The notes under the pieces were generated by a model. That model was not told where the DNA came from and ran no database searches. It saw nothing but the letters and a program-made list of their open reading frames with translations. The translations under genes and the position numbers were made by a program. A stretch of DNA of 64,000 nt, taken from Pseudoalteromonas sp. R3 (lineage in GTDB: Bacteria; Pseudomonadota; Gammaproteobacteria; Enterobacterales; Alteromonadaceae). Shown here one piece after another: positions 44,853 to 53,997 of this stretch. Location: contig NZ_CP034834.1 of assembly GCF_004014715.1 (NCBI RefSeq), forward strand, positions 682,001-746,000. The letters are read 5' to 3'. Position 1 is the first letter of the stretch; each line of letters begins with the position of its first letter.

Positions 44853-45059
44853 TTACAGACAGGTCACTGTCGCACAGTTAGGGCCTTCGGATTTGCACCC
44901 ATAACTGAGATCGCAGTTTGCTTTGTATGAGTCGCAAGCCAAAGTGCAGCCGCCGCCCCGCGTATAATAACCACCGGCAATCTCAGGTGTCTGGTTGGCA
45001 GAAATGTGAGAATTGACAGAGAGCGCCTTCATATTTTTTTTGTTTAGTTGTAGCTTCAT
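44853..45059 (-). CDS. Leader-type cysteine-rich peptide 3
   Basis: A 68-residue peptide, first in the tandem array on the minus strand. Leader MKLQLNKKNMKALSVNSHIS, ANQTPEIAGG with Gly-Gly at 29-30; core from 31 has six cysteines (38, 42, 49, 55, 62, 67) in the pattern C-x3-C-x6-C-x5-C-x6-C-x4-C, ending CL, identical in spacing to peptide 2. AAAGGTACT precedes the ATG. The pattern suits three disulfides or thioether rings. The promoter must lie in the 274-bp gap shared with the divergent hybrid sensor gene. Confidence 0.75.
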   Translation of the reverse strand: MKLQLNKKNMKALSVNSHISANQTPEIAGGYYTRGGGCTLACDSYKANCDLSYGCKSEGPNCATVTCL

Positions 45060-45250
45060 TTTTTAGTACCTTTGATAAGTAACTCGGTAAAGTTAGTTAT
45101 TGTTCCTTCACTCAAGTCGATATTGATGCTTCCATGCCCTTTTTATGCACATTCTGAATTATTGATGCACTCATACTTGTTTGCATTTCATCAGGTAATG
45201 CGGCCCCTTACTCCGTTGGCAACACTGTAATCGTCTACCGTACAAAAAAG

Positions 45251-45286
45251 TTTAAAATTTGGGACGGCTTGTTTCAAAATTGGGAC
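45251..45286 (+). promoter_or_regulatory. Direct repeat before the hybrid sensor gene
   Basis: TTTAAAATTTGGGAC (45251-45265) is followed by TTTCAAAATTGGGAC (45272-45286); the GGGAC ends are 21 bp apart, two helical turns, 47 bp upstream of the sensor start. AraC-type DNA-binding domains, which this sensor carries, commonly bind such tandem sites, so autoregulation is likely. Confidence 0.55.
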
Positions 45287-45333
45287 TGTGTAATATATAA
45301 GTAAAAATATCAAAAGGATGGAATAAAAAAGAA

Positions 45334-48300
45334 ATGGTAAGGAAATTATCTTTTGTGTTTTTTCTATGTATGAGCTTGCTTGTGCAAGCGACAAGCCTAA
45401 CGCCGGTACACACTAAAGTTCAGGATCCAGTTGTTCGGCATATCGCTGATTTTGAAAACCGTGCAATAGGAGAGGTGACTGCACTTCATCAAGATAAATA
45501 TGGCTTTTTATGGCTCGGAACCACCACAGGCCTGTATCGTTATGATGGCACAATATTGCGCCATTATGACACTACAACAGTGCCGTCACTGGCGCATAAT
45601 TTGGTACTTGATATTGTTGAAACTGCCGATGCACTGTGGTTGACAACCTATGGCGGTGGACTACATAAGTACGACTTTGCTAAAGACACAATCAAAATAT
45701 TTGGCCCTAAACATGACAACTTTTCTGAGCAACAGCTTTGGTTTGCTGAGCTGGCAGATTCTGAGCTGTATATTGGAGGACGAGACGGAGGGCATTTATT
45801 TGACGTGCAATCAGAAACCCAACTCACATTACCCGAAAAATTGCGGCATACGCTCTCACAGAAGAACATCTGGCGCTATTTAAAGGATAAGCGGGGTGAT
45901 CTTTGGATAGCGACCTTATCTGAAGGCCTGTATCGCTATATTTATGCCACGGATGAGTTACGGCATTATCCCGGGCAAAATGGCAATGACGGACCTGCTG
46001 ACAATATTGTCCGTGCATTGCAATTGGATGCTCAAGGGCGGCTTTGGATAGGCACAGATAATGGTCTTAGCGTCATGAACACAGACACTGAGCAGTTCCA
46101 GCACTTTCTCTATAACCCGGATGAGCCTGATGCACCAGATAGTTTGGCTGCAAACACCATCTGGGCGTTACATTTAGATAGCCAACAACGTTTATGGGTG
46201 GGCGCGCGCTCAACCAATTTAGGGTTGTCAATCTTAGATACCAAAACCTTAACCTGGCAAAATATGGGACTTGGCGAATCTGGCGGGCTGAGTAACCTCA
46301 CCATCAGCGTGATTGAAGAAGATGATCAGGGCAATATTTGGCTGGGTACCCACACTGGGCTTTATCAGATCCCAGCCTCTGCACTCGCTTTTTCAGTGCT
46401 CTCACTCCAGCAAGGGTCAAATAACGTAACATGCACTTATCTGGATAGTCGTGGTGTTTTATGGGTGGCTACCGACACAGGTATCTATCAACGCAAAAAT
46501 GGGAAACTGTTTCATGTGTCTTCGATTGTCGGTGTCAATACGTTTGTAGAAGCATCTGATGGTAACATTTGGGCGACCTCCATTAACCGGGGACTGGTCA
46601 ATCTGAGTCCGGAGGGGAAGTTGTTACATCACTTCTTGAAAGGGGATGCATACAATACCGCAACTAGTAACTTTATAACGGTTGCTGCTGATGGAGGGGC
46701 TGTCTGGGCGGGCGTCTATAACGCGTCAGAAGGGATTGGCTTGATGAAGCTTGATTTGGCCACTCTGGAGTCTGAGTGGTTCAACACCAACTCACCCGTT
46801 CGGCAAATTGCTGTGCTCAATAACAAGCTATTACTGGGGCATAATAACTCTCTTCCCAGCATATTCGATAAAAACGCTGGCACGGTAACCGAGCTTAGCC
46901 TCGATAACGATGAAGTAACAGACAGTATGGCTATTATGGATATGCATATTATCGATGAACGTTATACCTGGATCGCTTCGCATTACCGTGGTTTATGGTT
47001 AGCTGATAGCGAGCGACATACGCTTACCCAGGTTTCATCTATTTCAAATAGTGAGATTTGGGCAATGTGGCAGACAAACGATTCGTTGTGGCTAGCCTCA
47101 ACCGACGGCCTCTTAGAGTTGGAGGCGGATCACCACACTATGAAAGTTAATTTAGTGCGTCGCTTGGATGCACAGCATGGTTTGCCAAACAGCAACTTCA
47201 ATGCTCACGGGGCGACGTTCGACAAACAAACGGGGATGGTTTATTTGGGGACGTTGGAAGGATTAGTGCTCTTTGACATGGCGAAAATGCACTCTGCCTC
47301 ATCCACCAAACTTCCATGGATGACTCGATTCAGTATCATCAATCAATCTGTGAGTGTAGGCTCTTCCCCTGCTGAATCAGCACTTTCTCGGGCAATAGAA
47401 TTAACCGAATCCATCACTTTAGGGTACGAGGATTATGTTTTTTCATTGGATTTCGCGACTCCCGATTTCGTTGAAGCGCAAAGCCTGGAGTATGCATACA
47501 AGTTAGAAGGCCTTGATACAAAATGGTTTTATACCGACAGTACGAGCCGCAAAGCTACCTACACTACCTTACCTGCCGGAAAATATCGTTTTTTGGTAAA
47601 AAGTAAACGTCGGGACGAGGATTGGCCAGACACATATCGCGCGTTAGATATCGAGATTTTGCCCCCCTGGTGGCACACTTGGCAGGCTTATTTGGCGTAT
47701 GGCGTTATATATTTAATCTTAATGTGGTTATTTGTCCGTCACCGTAGTCAACGTTTGAAGCAGCAAGCACGAGCTCTGCAACAGGCCGTTGAACTAAAAA
47801 CTGCGGAACTGAATGAACAAAATGATGAGCTTAAACAAAACCAGCAAACTATTGCTGCCTTACTCCAGCAACGTACGACTTTTTTTACCAATGTGTCTCA
47901 TGAGTTGAGGACACCATTGTCGTTGTTGAGCATTCCTTTAGAGCACTTGCAGCGTCAACATACTCAGGGTGAGTCGGCCTATCTGACCGGCGTAATGAGC
48001 AAAAGCCTTGCACAATTGCGTCGTCTGGTAGAGCAACTGATGACTCTGGCACGATTGGACAGTCAGGTAGAGCAGAGCCAAACTTCAGTCTCCACTGTGC
48101 AGGTGTGTGCCGAGTTATACGCGGTTTTTAATCCTTTGTGTGAGCAGAGAAACATTCGGCTGTCGTTGTCTGATATTCCGGATATGCATCTGAGTTTAAT
48201 TCCTGAAACTTTGCAGACTTGCCTGGCGAACCTGTTGTCCAATGCCGTTAAGTACAGCTTTGATGGTGGAGATGTGCGACTGACCGTATCCATGCACAAT

Positions 48301-49449
48301 ATGGATGTACATTTTTGTGTGCAAGATCAGGGTTGTGGTATAGCTGCGCAGGATATCCCTAAGATTTTTGAACGCTTTAGTAGAGCTGGCAGTGTGGCAC
48401 AACAGGGTCAGGTTACAGGCTCCGGGATTGGGCTTACAGTCGTTAAAGAGTTAGCGCTTGCCAATGGAGGTGATATTCGCTGTACCAGTGAGCTGGGCAA
48501 GGGGAGTACATTCACACTGACACTACCGGCATCATCTGTGGTAGCCGCAGGCGTTGACGCTGCGCAGGCTGAGCACCAGCCGTTATTATTAGAAGCAGGT
48601 ATTTTGGAGCAAAGTGAACCTGTGCTGCTCACGCCAAATGAACCAACAGGACAAACCAAACCGCTGTTGCTGGTAATTGATGACAATGTGGAGCTGCGTG
48701 AGTTACTGTCTTTTTCACTGAGTGAAGCTTATACAATTGAAACAGCGCAAAGTGGTCAGCAAGGGATAGACATGGCATTGCAATTATTACCGGACCTGGT
48801 CATCTGTGATCTAATGATGCCGGATATTGACGGTTTTGATGTGACGCAGCAGTTACGAGAGCATGCATTAACCAGCCACATTCCTATTATTATGCTAACC
48901 GCCAAGAGTGAAACGCAAAGTCGTTTAAAAGGCTGGCAACAGCGGGTAGATGACTATATAGCCAAGCCATTTAATCTCACTGAGTTAACCATGCGAATTG
49001 ATAATCTGTTGGCAATCCGTCAACTGATCCGCAAGCGACTGGATACTTTGGTTGGACGTAATCTGGCGTGTGCTTCTGCAGAAGCTTCTTTTTGTGACAG
49101 AGATAAGCAATTTTTACAGCGCTTTGAAGATTTGGTAAGGCAGCACTATCAGGAGCCTGATTTTAATCGCTCTTTCGCAGCCAAAATATTGGCTGTTAGT
49201 GAGCGCCAACTTAATAGAAAGCTGTCAGCATTGTTGGACCATAATTTTGCAGACTATCTCAGACGTTATCGTGTTCAACAAGCCGCGACTTTTTTGCGGC
49301 AGGGCACAGATACCCCCATCAGCCATATTTGTGAGCTGGTTGGGTTTGCTTCTAGTAGTTATCTGGCAAGTTGTTTCAAAGCTGAATTCGGTGTTTCCAT
49401 GCGTGAATATCGGCAAAAACACTCTTCACCAGAAGCGGAGCCTTTGTAA
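45334..49449 (+). CDS. Hybrid two-component sensor with propeller, kinase, receiver and AraC output
   Basis: A 1371-residue one-protein two-component system of the type best known from Bacteroides. Signal peptide (1-20); a long periplasmic domain of repeated LWLGTxxGLYRYD-type propeller blades (about 40-690); a Y_Y_Y domain (about 690-775); a span near 785-805; coiled coil; HisKA with SHELRTPLS (His856); HATPase with GSGIGLTVV; a receiver with phospho-acceptor Asp1159 (VICDLMMPDIDG); and a C-terminal AraC helix-turn-helix (about 1275-1371). It would sense a periplasmic ligand and bind DNA itself. It is divergent from the peptide array and upstream of the convergent phytase gene; targets are inferred from proximity. 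Confidence 0.9.
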   Translation: MVRKLSFVFFLCMSLLVQATSLTPVHTKVQDPVVRHIADFENRAIGEVTALHQDKYGFLWLGTTTGLYRYDGTILRHYDTTTVPSLAHNLVLDIVETADALWLTTYGGGLHKYDFAKDTIKIFGPKHDNFSEQQLWFAELADSELYIGGRDGGHLFDVQSETQLTLPEKLRHTLSQKNIWRYLKDKRGDLWIATLSEGLYRYIYATDELRHYPGQNGNDGPADNIVRALQLDAQGRLWIGTDNGLSVMNTDTEQFQHFLYNPDEPDAPDSLAANTIWALHLDSQQRLWVGARSTNLGLSILDTKTLTWQNMGLGESGGLSNLTISVIEEDDQGNIWLGTHTGLYQIPASALAFSVLSLQQGSNNVTCTYLDSRGVLWVATDTGIYQRKNGKLFHVSSIVGVNTFVEASDGNIWATSINRGLVNLSPEGKLLHHFLKGDAYNTATSNFITVAADGGAVWAGVYNASEGIGLMKLDLATLESEWFNTNSPVRQIAVLNNKLLLGHNNSLPSIFDKNAGTVTELSLDNDEVTDSMAIMDMHIIDERYTWIASHYRGLWLADSERHTLTQVSSISNSEIWAMWQTNDSLWLASTDGLLELEADHHTMKVNLVRRLDAQHGLPNSNFNAHGATFDKQTGMVYLGTLEGLVLFDMAKMHSASSTKLPWMTRFSIINQSVSVGSSPAESALSRAIELTESITLGYEDYVFSLDFATPDFVEAQSLEYAYKLEGLDTKWFYTDSTSRKATYTTLPAGKYRFLVKSKRRDEDWPDTYRALDIEILPPWWHTWQAYLAYGVIYLILMWLFVRHRSQRLKQQARALQQAVELKTAELNEQNDELKQNQQTIAALLQQRTTFFTNVSHELRTPLSLLSIPLEHLQRQHTQGESAYLTGVMSKSLAQLRRLVEQLMTLARLDSQVEQSQTSVSTVQVCAELYAVFNPLCEQRNIRLSLSDIPDMHLSLIPETLQTCLANLLSNAVKYSFDGGDVRLTVSMHNMDVHFCVQDQGCGIAAQDIPKIFERFSRAGSVAQQGQVTGSGIGLTVVKELALANGGDIRCTSELGKGSTFTLTLPASSVVAAGVDAAQAEHQPLLLEAGILEQSEPVLLTPNEPTGQTKPLLLVIDDNVELRELLSFSLSEAYTIETAQSGQQGIDMALQLLPDLVICDLMMPDIDGFDVTQQLREHALTSHIPIIMLTAKSETQSRLKGWQQRVDDYIAKPFNLTELTMRIDNLLAIRQLIRKRLDTLVGRNLACASAEASFCDRDKQFLQRFEDLVRQHYQEPDFNRSFAAKILAVSERQLNRKLSALLDHNFADYLRRYRVQQAATFLRQGTDTPISHICELVGFASSSYLASCFKAEFGVSMREYRQKHSSPEAEPL

Positions 49450-49484
49450 AATACCGCCCAAATAAAGGGGGATCTGAGCCTATA

Positions 49485-49508
49485 GCGCCAGCTGTACAAT
49501 GCTGGCGC
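49485..49508. terminator. Hairpin between the convergent sensor and phytase genes
   Basis: GCGCCAGC (49485-49492) and GCTGGCGC (49501-49508), loop of 8, 36 bp after the sensor stop. Perfect GC-rich stem without a T-run. The rest of the 240-bp gap holds nothing recognisable. Confidence 0.5.
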
Positions 49509-49689
49509 AGTCGATTAATTACATCTATGGGATGCATGAGTCGGACATAGGGTTGATATGTACGTCTGATGCATCCAGCATGATGAGGTGTTTATTCAGC
49601 CGTTACAGAACGGTTGCTTTTTGCCAGATACCTCAAACTCTTAATGACGTTTTAAGTTCATCGAAAATATCTTTGATATGCATTGATGG

Positions 49690-51621
49690 CTATTTCTTAG
49701 GTTTCTTAAGCCCGGTACTTTCCAGCACATCCCGCCAGCTGACGTATTTAAAGTTTTGTGGTTGATCAGGGAAGCGATTGCGGCCATCCTGGAGCACCAG
49801 CAGACCCTCTGGGTAGTCTTGGGTTCGTAGCCGGGTAGACAATGCCAGACCATCGGTTTCTGATGCCCCATCAATGCCCTTAAAGCCATCCAGGCCAACG
49901 CGAAACCCTGCTAAATGGCGGTAGGGCGGTGTTGCTTCGTAAAGCTGATAGCTGTTATTGCCCTGGCTGGAAACAACCAGCACAGGAGCGTCACCAAAAG
50001 ACAGTGCCAGGCCTTCTACATCATCAACCAGATGCTTGCCCACTTTTGCCACTGAAACGGGTTGGCTGTTATCCGCCGGATTCAGGCTGGTGGCCCAGAT
50101 CCCTACGTCTTCTTCGCCAATAAATAAACGGCCACGCGTATCATCTGCGACACAGCCTTCTGGTTGTGAGCTTAGGGGGATTTCTCGCATTTTCTCAGCA
50201 TGCAGCTTATCCTGATAGGCTTTAACTCTGTATTGAAAGGTCAGGCCGGCTTTGTTGTTTGCAAACACGTAGTGACTGCCTTCAAAAATGGCCATACACA
50301 GTCCATAAATTTCTTCCAGACCCGATGGTGCACTGCCCAGACGAAAGACGTGGCCGTTTGCCTCTATGCCGTAAAATGCGAGGCTGTCATCGTTGCGCTT
50401 ACTGGCGGCAGCAATACTGATAGTTCGCCCTTGCCAGCTAAAACCATCACGCAGATCGACATTGTTAAGCCGACCATCTTTGAATTCTTGTAACCGTTTA
50501 CCCTGCAGATCGTAGACTTCCAGTCCTTGCTTCTTGTGTGTACCCAATACCCTAGAGGCGTCGGGGTTGGTAGGATGAACCCAGATAGCCGGGTCATCCA
50601 TGGCGTCTCCAAATTGTAAAGCGGGCTGGCTTTGTGCTGCGGGCCGAACGACCGGCAATGCTTGCGCTGTGAATGCTGATTTTAGGGAGATTTGAGTCGT
50701 GGCATATTGACCTTGTAGTTCATTGGTAAAGCTCAGTGTAGCCTTTGCTGTGCCGGGTAACTGACTCAGGTTCATCATAGTCGCCATGTCATTTTCAAGC
50801 CCCAGGGAGTCTGCTGCTGACCAGCTATCGGCAGCGTCTGGTGCATCCCAGTAAAGCACTTGCTGGCCGTTTTCCAGTAATGCAAAGAGTTCTCCTGAGT
50901 CACTGGTTGCCAGGCTAACTGCTGGCTCTGACTGACTTCCGTATGGGGCGACCAAAGAGACCGGGTAATACTGGGGGTTATCTTCAATACGAGCAGAGTA
51001 GCGCCAGATCCCCAAAGGTTCACTAATGTAGAGGTAGCCATTGCGCGGGTCGACTGCACAGGAATCCGAATCATAAGGTAAAGACAGTGTTCGCAGCAGC
51101 AGTGGCGTTTGCAGCCAGCTTTGTTGTTGGCGTAGCAGCCATTGCTCAGCTCTTCCTCGTCCGTCTGAGACAAAGATAGACAGTGTCTGGTTAGTCTTAT
51201 CGGAGAATAAGCAGAAATTATCGACCAATAATCCGGTCTGCGACAGTTCAAAGCGTGGCAACAGTTGCGCTGAATTGGCATCCAGTGTGCCTACGAACAC
51301 GCTATCTTTGCTGCCCTCAAGTGCGGCATACAGCCACTGATTATCACTCAGCTCGCTCAAGCGGACTTGTTTGAACGCGCCCGGGAGGTGTGCTTTAAGT
51401 GTGCTTCCCTGGCGCAATACCAACCCCTTATGCTCTGAGGCTATCAGTATCTGGTCTTTACCTGGCACCTGGGCGCTATCCACTATGCCAGCGACAGAGC
51501 CTTGAGTTTGGAGTTGTAATGGCTGCTGCACAGTTTGCTGGTTTGTTTGATTTTGGCAAGCACTTAGCGCGCCCAGTAACCCCAGTATAAGCGTTGTTTT
51601 GTATAACTTCTGTTTTTTCAT
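49690..51621 (-). CDS. Beta-propeller phytase lipoprotein
   Basis: A 643-residue lipoprotein (GALSAC lipobox) of the beta-propeller phytase family, calcium-dependent enzymes that strip phosphate from inositol hexakisphosphate. The second half (about 325-640) is the canonical propeller: DDPAIWVHP, LNNVDLRDGF, SSQPEGCVADD, VDDVEGLAL, SETDGLALSTR and PEGLLVLQDG hold the calcium and phosphate sites. The first half (about 40-320) is a second, degenerate propeller, as in the double-domain phytases of Shewanella and Pseudoalteromonas; such N-terminal domains help on intact phytate. Location is the cell surface or periplasm. Convergent with the hybrid sensor. Confidence 0.85.
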   Translation of the reverse strand: MKKQKLYKTTLILGLLGALSACQNQTNQQTVQQPLQLQTQGSVAGIVDSAQVPGKDQILIASEHKGLVLRQGSTLKAHLPGAFKQVRLSELSDNQWLYAALEGSKDSVFVGTLDANSAQLLPRFELSQTGLLVDNFCLFSDKTNQTLSIFVSDGRGRAEQWLLRQQQSWLQTPLLLRTLSLPYDSDSCAVDPRNGYLYISEPLGIWRYSARIEDNPQYYPVSLVAPYGSQSEPAVSLATSDSGELFALLENGQQVLYWDAPDAADSWSAADSLGLENDMATMMNLSQLPGTAKATLSFTNELQGQYATTQISLKSAFTAQALPVVRPAAQSQPALQFGDAMDDPAIWVHPTNPDASRVLGTHKKQGLEVYDLQGKRLQEFKDGRLNNVDLRDGFSWQGRTISIAAASKRNDDSLAFYGIEANGHVFRLGSAPSGLEEIYGLCMAIFEGSHYVFANNKAGLTFQYRVKAYQDKLHAEKMREIPLSSQPEGCVADDTRGRLFIGEEDVGIWATSLNPADNSQPVSVAKVGKHLVDDVEGLALSFGDAPVLVVSSQGNNSYQLYEATPPYRHLAGFRVGLDGFKGIDGASETDGLALSTRLRTQDYPEGLLVLQDGRNRFPDQPQNFKYVSWRDVLESTGLKKPKK

Positions 51622-52034
51622 TTTTAAGTTCCGACGTCACAGAGTATTGACGGAGATGGGCCAACTTATCGCACACTAAGCTGATTTTGAAACCGCCAAT
51701 GGATGTAAGTGAGCGGCTACCTTAAAAAGTCGATATGACCGTTTTGTTTCAGCCTAATCTGCGATTGCCTCGAGGTATATGATTTATGGCTGATTGAGCG
51801 TCAAATACATGGGGGAGTGAGCTACTTAGCCATATAAAACATGTGACATTCAAAAATAAATGTCAATAAAAACAAGTGGATATTGGTTGTTGGTGTGCTT
51901 TTTTAGAGATTGATGCAATGTTAAGTGAGCCGTTCCGGCCGGGTCTAAATAGCTCAGGTCTTAAGCAGCGACGTCTTAAAAGTGTCATATAGCGTCGTTA
52001 GGATACTCGAAATATTCAAGATTTGGCTTAAAAG
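51622..52034. other. 413-bp promoter region of phytase and GGDEF genes
   Basis: A divergent promoter region. The only clear structure is a dyad TGACATT (51844-51850) and AATGTCA (51859-51865) with an AT-rich 8-bp spacer, 170 bp before the GGDEF gene and about 220 bp before the phytase gene. No coding frame with a ribosome binding site was found. Confidence 0.45.
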
Positions 52035-52922
52035 ATGAAGAATGTCAGCAGTTTATGCTTAGCACTGGTTTTCAGTACGCTATTGACCATTTTGGCGTTG
52101 TTCATCGGTGAGCTTAAATTAATGCATGACGTTGACTGGGTTGACTTAGTTGGTGAAGCAACTTCGTCTATGATGGCCGCAATCTGGCTAATACTCCTGA
52201 CACTATGTCGCCCGAGAGGCCGCGTGACCACTGTGTTATTGCTGGGTTCTGCAACCTACTGGCTCACAACCTGGCTTGACGTATTGGATGAATTCATTGC
52301 TTACCCGCCGCAAAGTCACTTATTTACCTGGCTGGAGTCGTTGCCGGCCCCGATCAGCATGACGCTGCTCACCTGGGGGTTGGTCACCTGGTATCGGGAG
52401 CAGCAGGCGGTTAATCGCCAGCTTAAGCAAAGGGAGCACTTTCACCGTGAGCACAGCCTGATAGACCCGGTTACCCAGTTGTATAGTCTGCAATACCTGT
52501 TGATTCAGCTAAACCGTGAAGCCATGTTGCACGACAAGCGCAATCAGCCACTCTCTTTGGTTATGGTGGATATCAATGGCTTTGCCCAATACAATCGGGA
52601 GCATGGTGCTCATAAAGGGGATCAGGCCCTCAATGAAGTTGCTTCGGCACTCGAAGTTGCGCTCAGAGAAACCGATCTTGCCTGTCGTTATACCAGTGAT
52701 CGCTTTGCGATACTGCTGCCTGATACTCCATCACATGAAGTCGGTGTTTTCTCTAAACTAATTCAGGAGTGTTGCAACACAGCGTTAAAAGGGGCACTGA
52801 GTGTAACAACCGTGCAGGCTACCCGGATTGAGGGTGAATCCGAAAATGCGTTGTTTGAGCGACTCAATCAACAGCTTGCGGGGGCGAAACGTGCGACTTC
52901 TGCGGTAGTGGAGGCAGTATGA
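52035..52922 (+). CDS. Membrane protein with degenerate GGDEF domain
   Basis: A 295-residue protein: four hydrophobic segments (about 5-27, 43-60, 64-80 and 103-120), a short coiled coil, then a GGDEF-type domain (about 138-290). The domain is well preserved around the metal site (VMVDINGFAQYN) and GDQALNEVASAL, but the signature RYGGDEF is RYTSDRF at 218-224: both glycines and the catalytic Glu are lost, so diguanylate cyclase activity is unlikely. It may act as a c-di-GMP or partner sensor. Its stop overlaps the start of the AraC gene (ATGA), so the two are coupled. Confidence 0.8.
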   Translation: MKNVSSLCLALVFSTLLTILALFIGELKLMHDVDWVDLVGEATSSMMAAIWLILLTLCRPRGRVTTVLLLGSATYWLTTWLDVLDEFIAYPPQSHLFTWLESLPAPISMTLLTWGLVTWYREQQAVNRQLKQREHFHREHSLIDPVTQLYSLQYLLIQLNREAMLHDKRNQPLSLVMVDINGFAQYNREHGAHKGDQALNEVASALEVALRETDLACRYTSDRFAILLPDTPSHEVGVFSKLIQECCNTALKGALSVTTVQATRIEGESENALFERLNQQLAGAKRATSAVVEAV

Positions 52923-53934
52923 TACCTGCAAACTTTGCCTATCTGAATGACAAGCGTATGCCTGCGCATTTCCTTATCACCATACTGGAACTGGCCGAGC
53001 ACTATCAGATAAAACCACATCAGCTTATTCGTGGGTCTCAGTTATTTCTTGAAGACTTGGCTTATCCCGGTGCCCAGGTTGCACCAGCCAGCGCGCTTTT
53101 CATACTAAAAAAGCTTAAACGAGAGTTGACCGAACAGCCCCAGCTGGCACTGGAACTTGGGCAAAGGATAGCGACCGGTCATGGCCACGTTTTGTTTGAC
53201 CTGTGGCGCTATGCACCGAATTTAAGTGGTGCCCTTAATGCCTGGGCAAGAGTTCAAAAGGGCATTGAGACCTTGGTCCAGTTCAACGTGGAGCGACATC
53301 AAGGCAAGCTCTATATCAGGCTGACTGAATCAGCATCATTAAGTACGCAGCAGCGTATGCTATTTGAAATTGTACTCTCGGCCTGCCGGTTGCTGCTTAA
53401 AGAGCAACTCGGTGCGCAGACCTGGGTGAAGGTAGAGCTGCCATGGTCACAACCCGGGCAGGATTTACACTATCCGGTTTTTCTGGGTGAACATGTGCGG
53501 TTTGACGCGCCGCGTTGCGCGATTATTTTGTCTGAAGAGGCGCTTTACCAGCCCTTCAAAGAGGCCAGTGCGCTGCGGTTTGCTCAGGCAAAACACACAG
53601 CCAAGCATCTGTTGTGCCCGCCGCAGCTATTGCAGGCTCATTTGCGTCGTATATTTAGAAAGAACCTCGGGCAGGCCTGGTCGCTGGAATATACTGCCGG
53701 CTATCTGGGTATGAGTCCTGCGACATTGAAGCGTCGCCTTAAGCAAGATGGCACTAATTTTAAACTACTGGTTGACGAAGTCAGGGGCAAGAAGCGTTGC
53801 ACCTGATGGATCTTAATCAATGGAATAACAGCCAGCTGGCCAGCACCATGGCATTTGCCGATGTACACAGCTTTCGGCGCGCATTTAAGCGCTGGACCGG
53901 GGCTGTGCCCAGTGCGTTTCGCTGTGGCTCTTAA
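52919..53934 (+). pseudogene. AraC-family regulator broken by a one-base frameshift
   Basis: The frame from 52919 ends at 53806, after the first helix-turn-helix (YLGMSPATLKRRLKQDGTNF, FKLLVDEVRG). The missing second half of the DNA-binding domain continues in another frame to the TAA at 53932-53934: ALHLMDLNQWNNSQLASTMA, then FADVHSFRRAFKRWTGAVPS. Restoring one base (a C in the ggggcaag stretch near 53787) would give VRGQEALHLMDL and a normal 338-residue regulator with an N-terminal Arabinose_bd-like domain. This is either a recent mutation or an assembly error. It is coupled to the GGDEF gene by an ATGA overlap. Confidence 0.8.
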
Positions 53935-53997
53935 TCATACCTCCTACAATCATAGATATAACAAGCGCAGAGTGCGCTTGTTACTAAACTTTATTAA

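Noticed and set aside
44262..45059. Firm call as lanthipeptide precursors
   Set aside because: No dehydratase or cyclase gene in the window and cores are Cys-heavy; the class cannot be assigned from sequence alone.
45318..45326. ATG GAA TAA minicistron before the hybrid sensor
   Set aside because: Too short and not overlapping the main start; likely chance.
49499..49765. 88-codon plus-strand frame after the hybrid sensor
   Set aside because: Runs into the phytase gene on the other strand; no family features or binding site.
52919..53806. Programmed -1 frameshift as explanation for the AraC gene
   Set aside because: No slippery heptamer or downstream structure at the junction; simple one-base loss explains it better.
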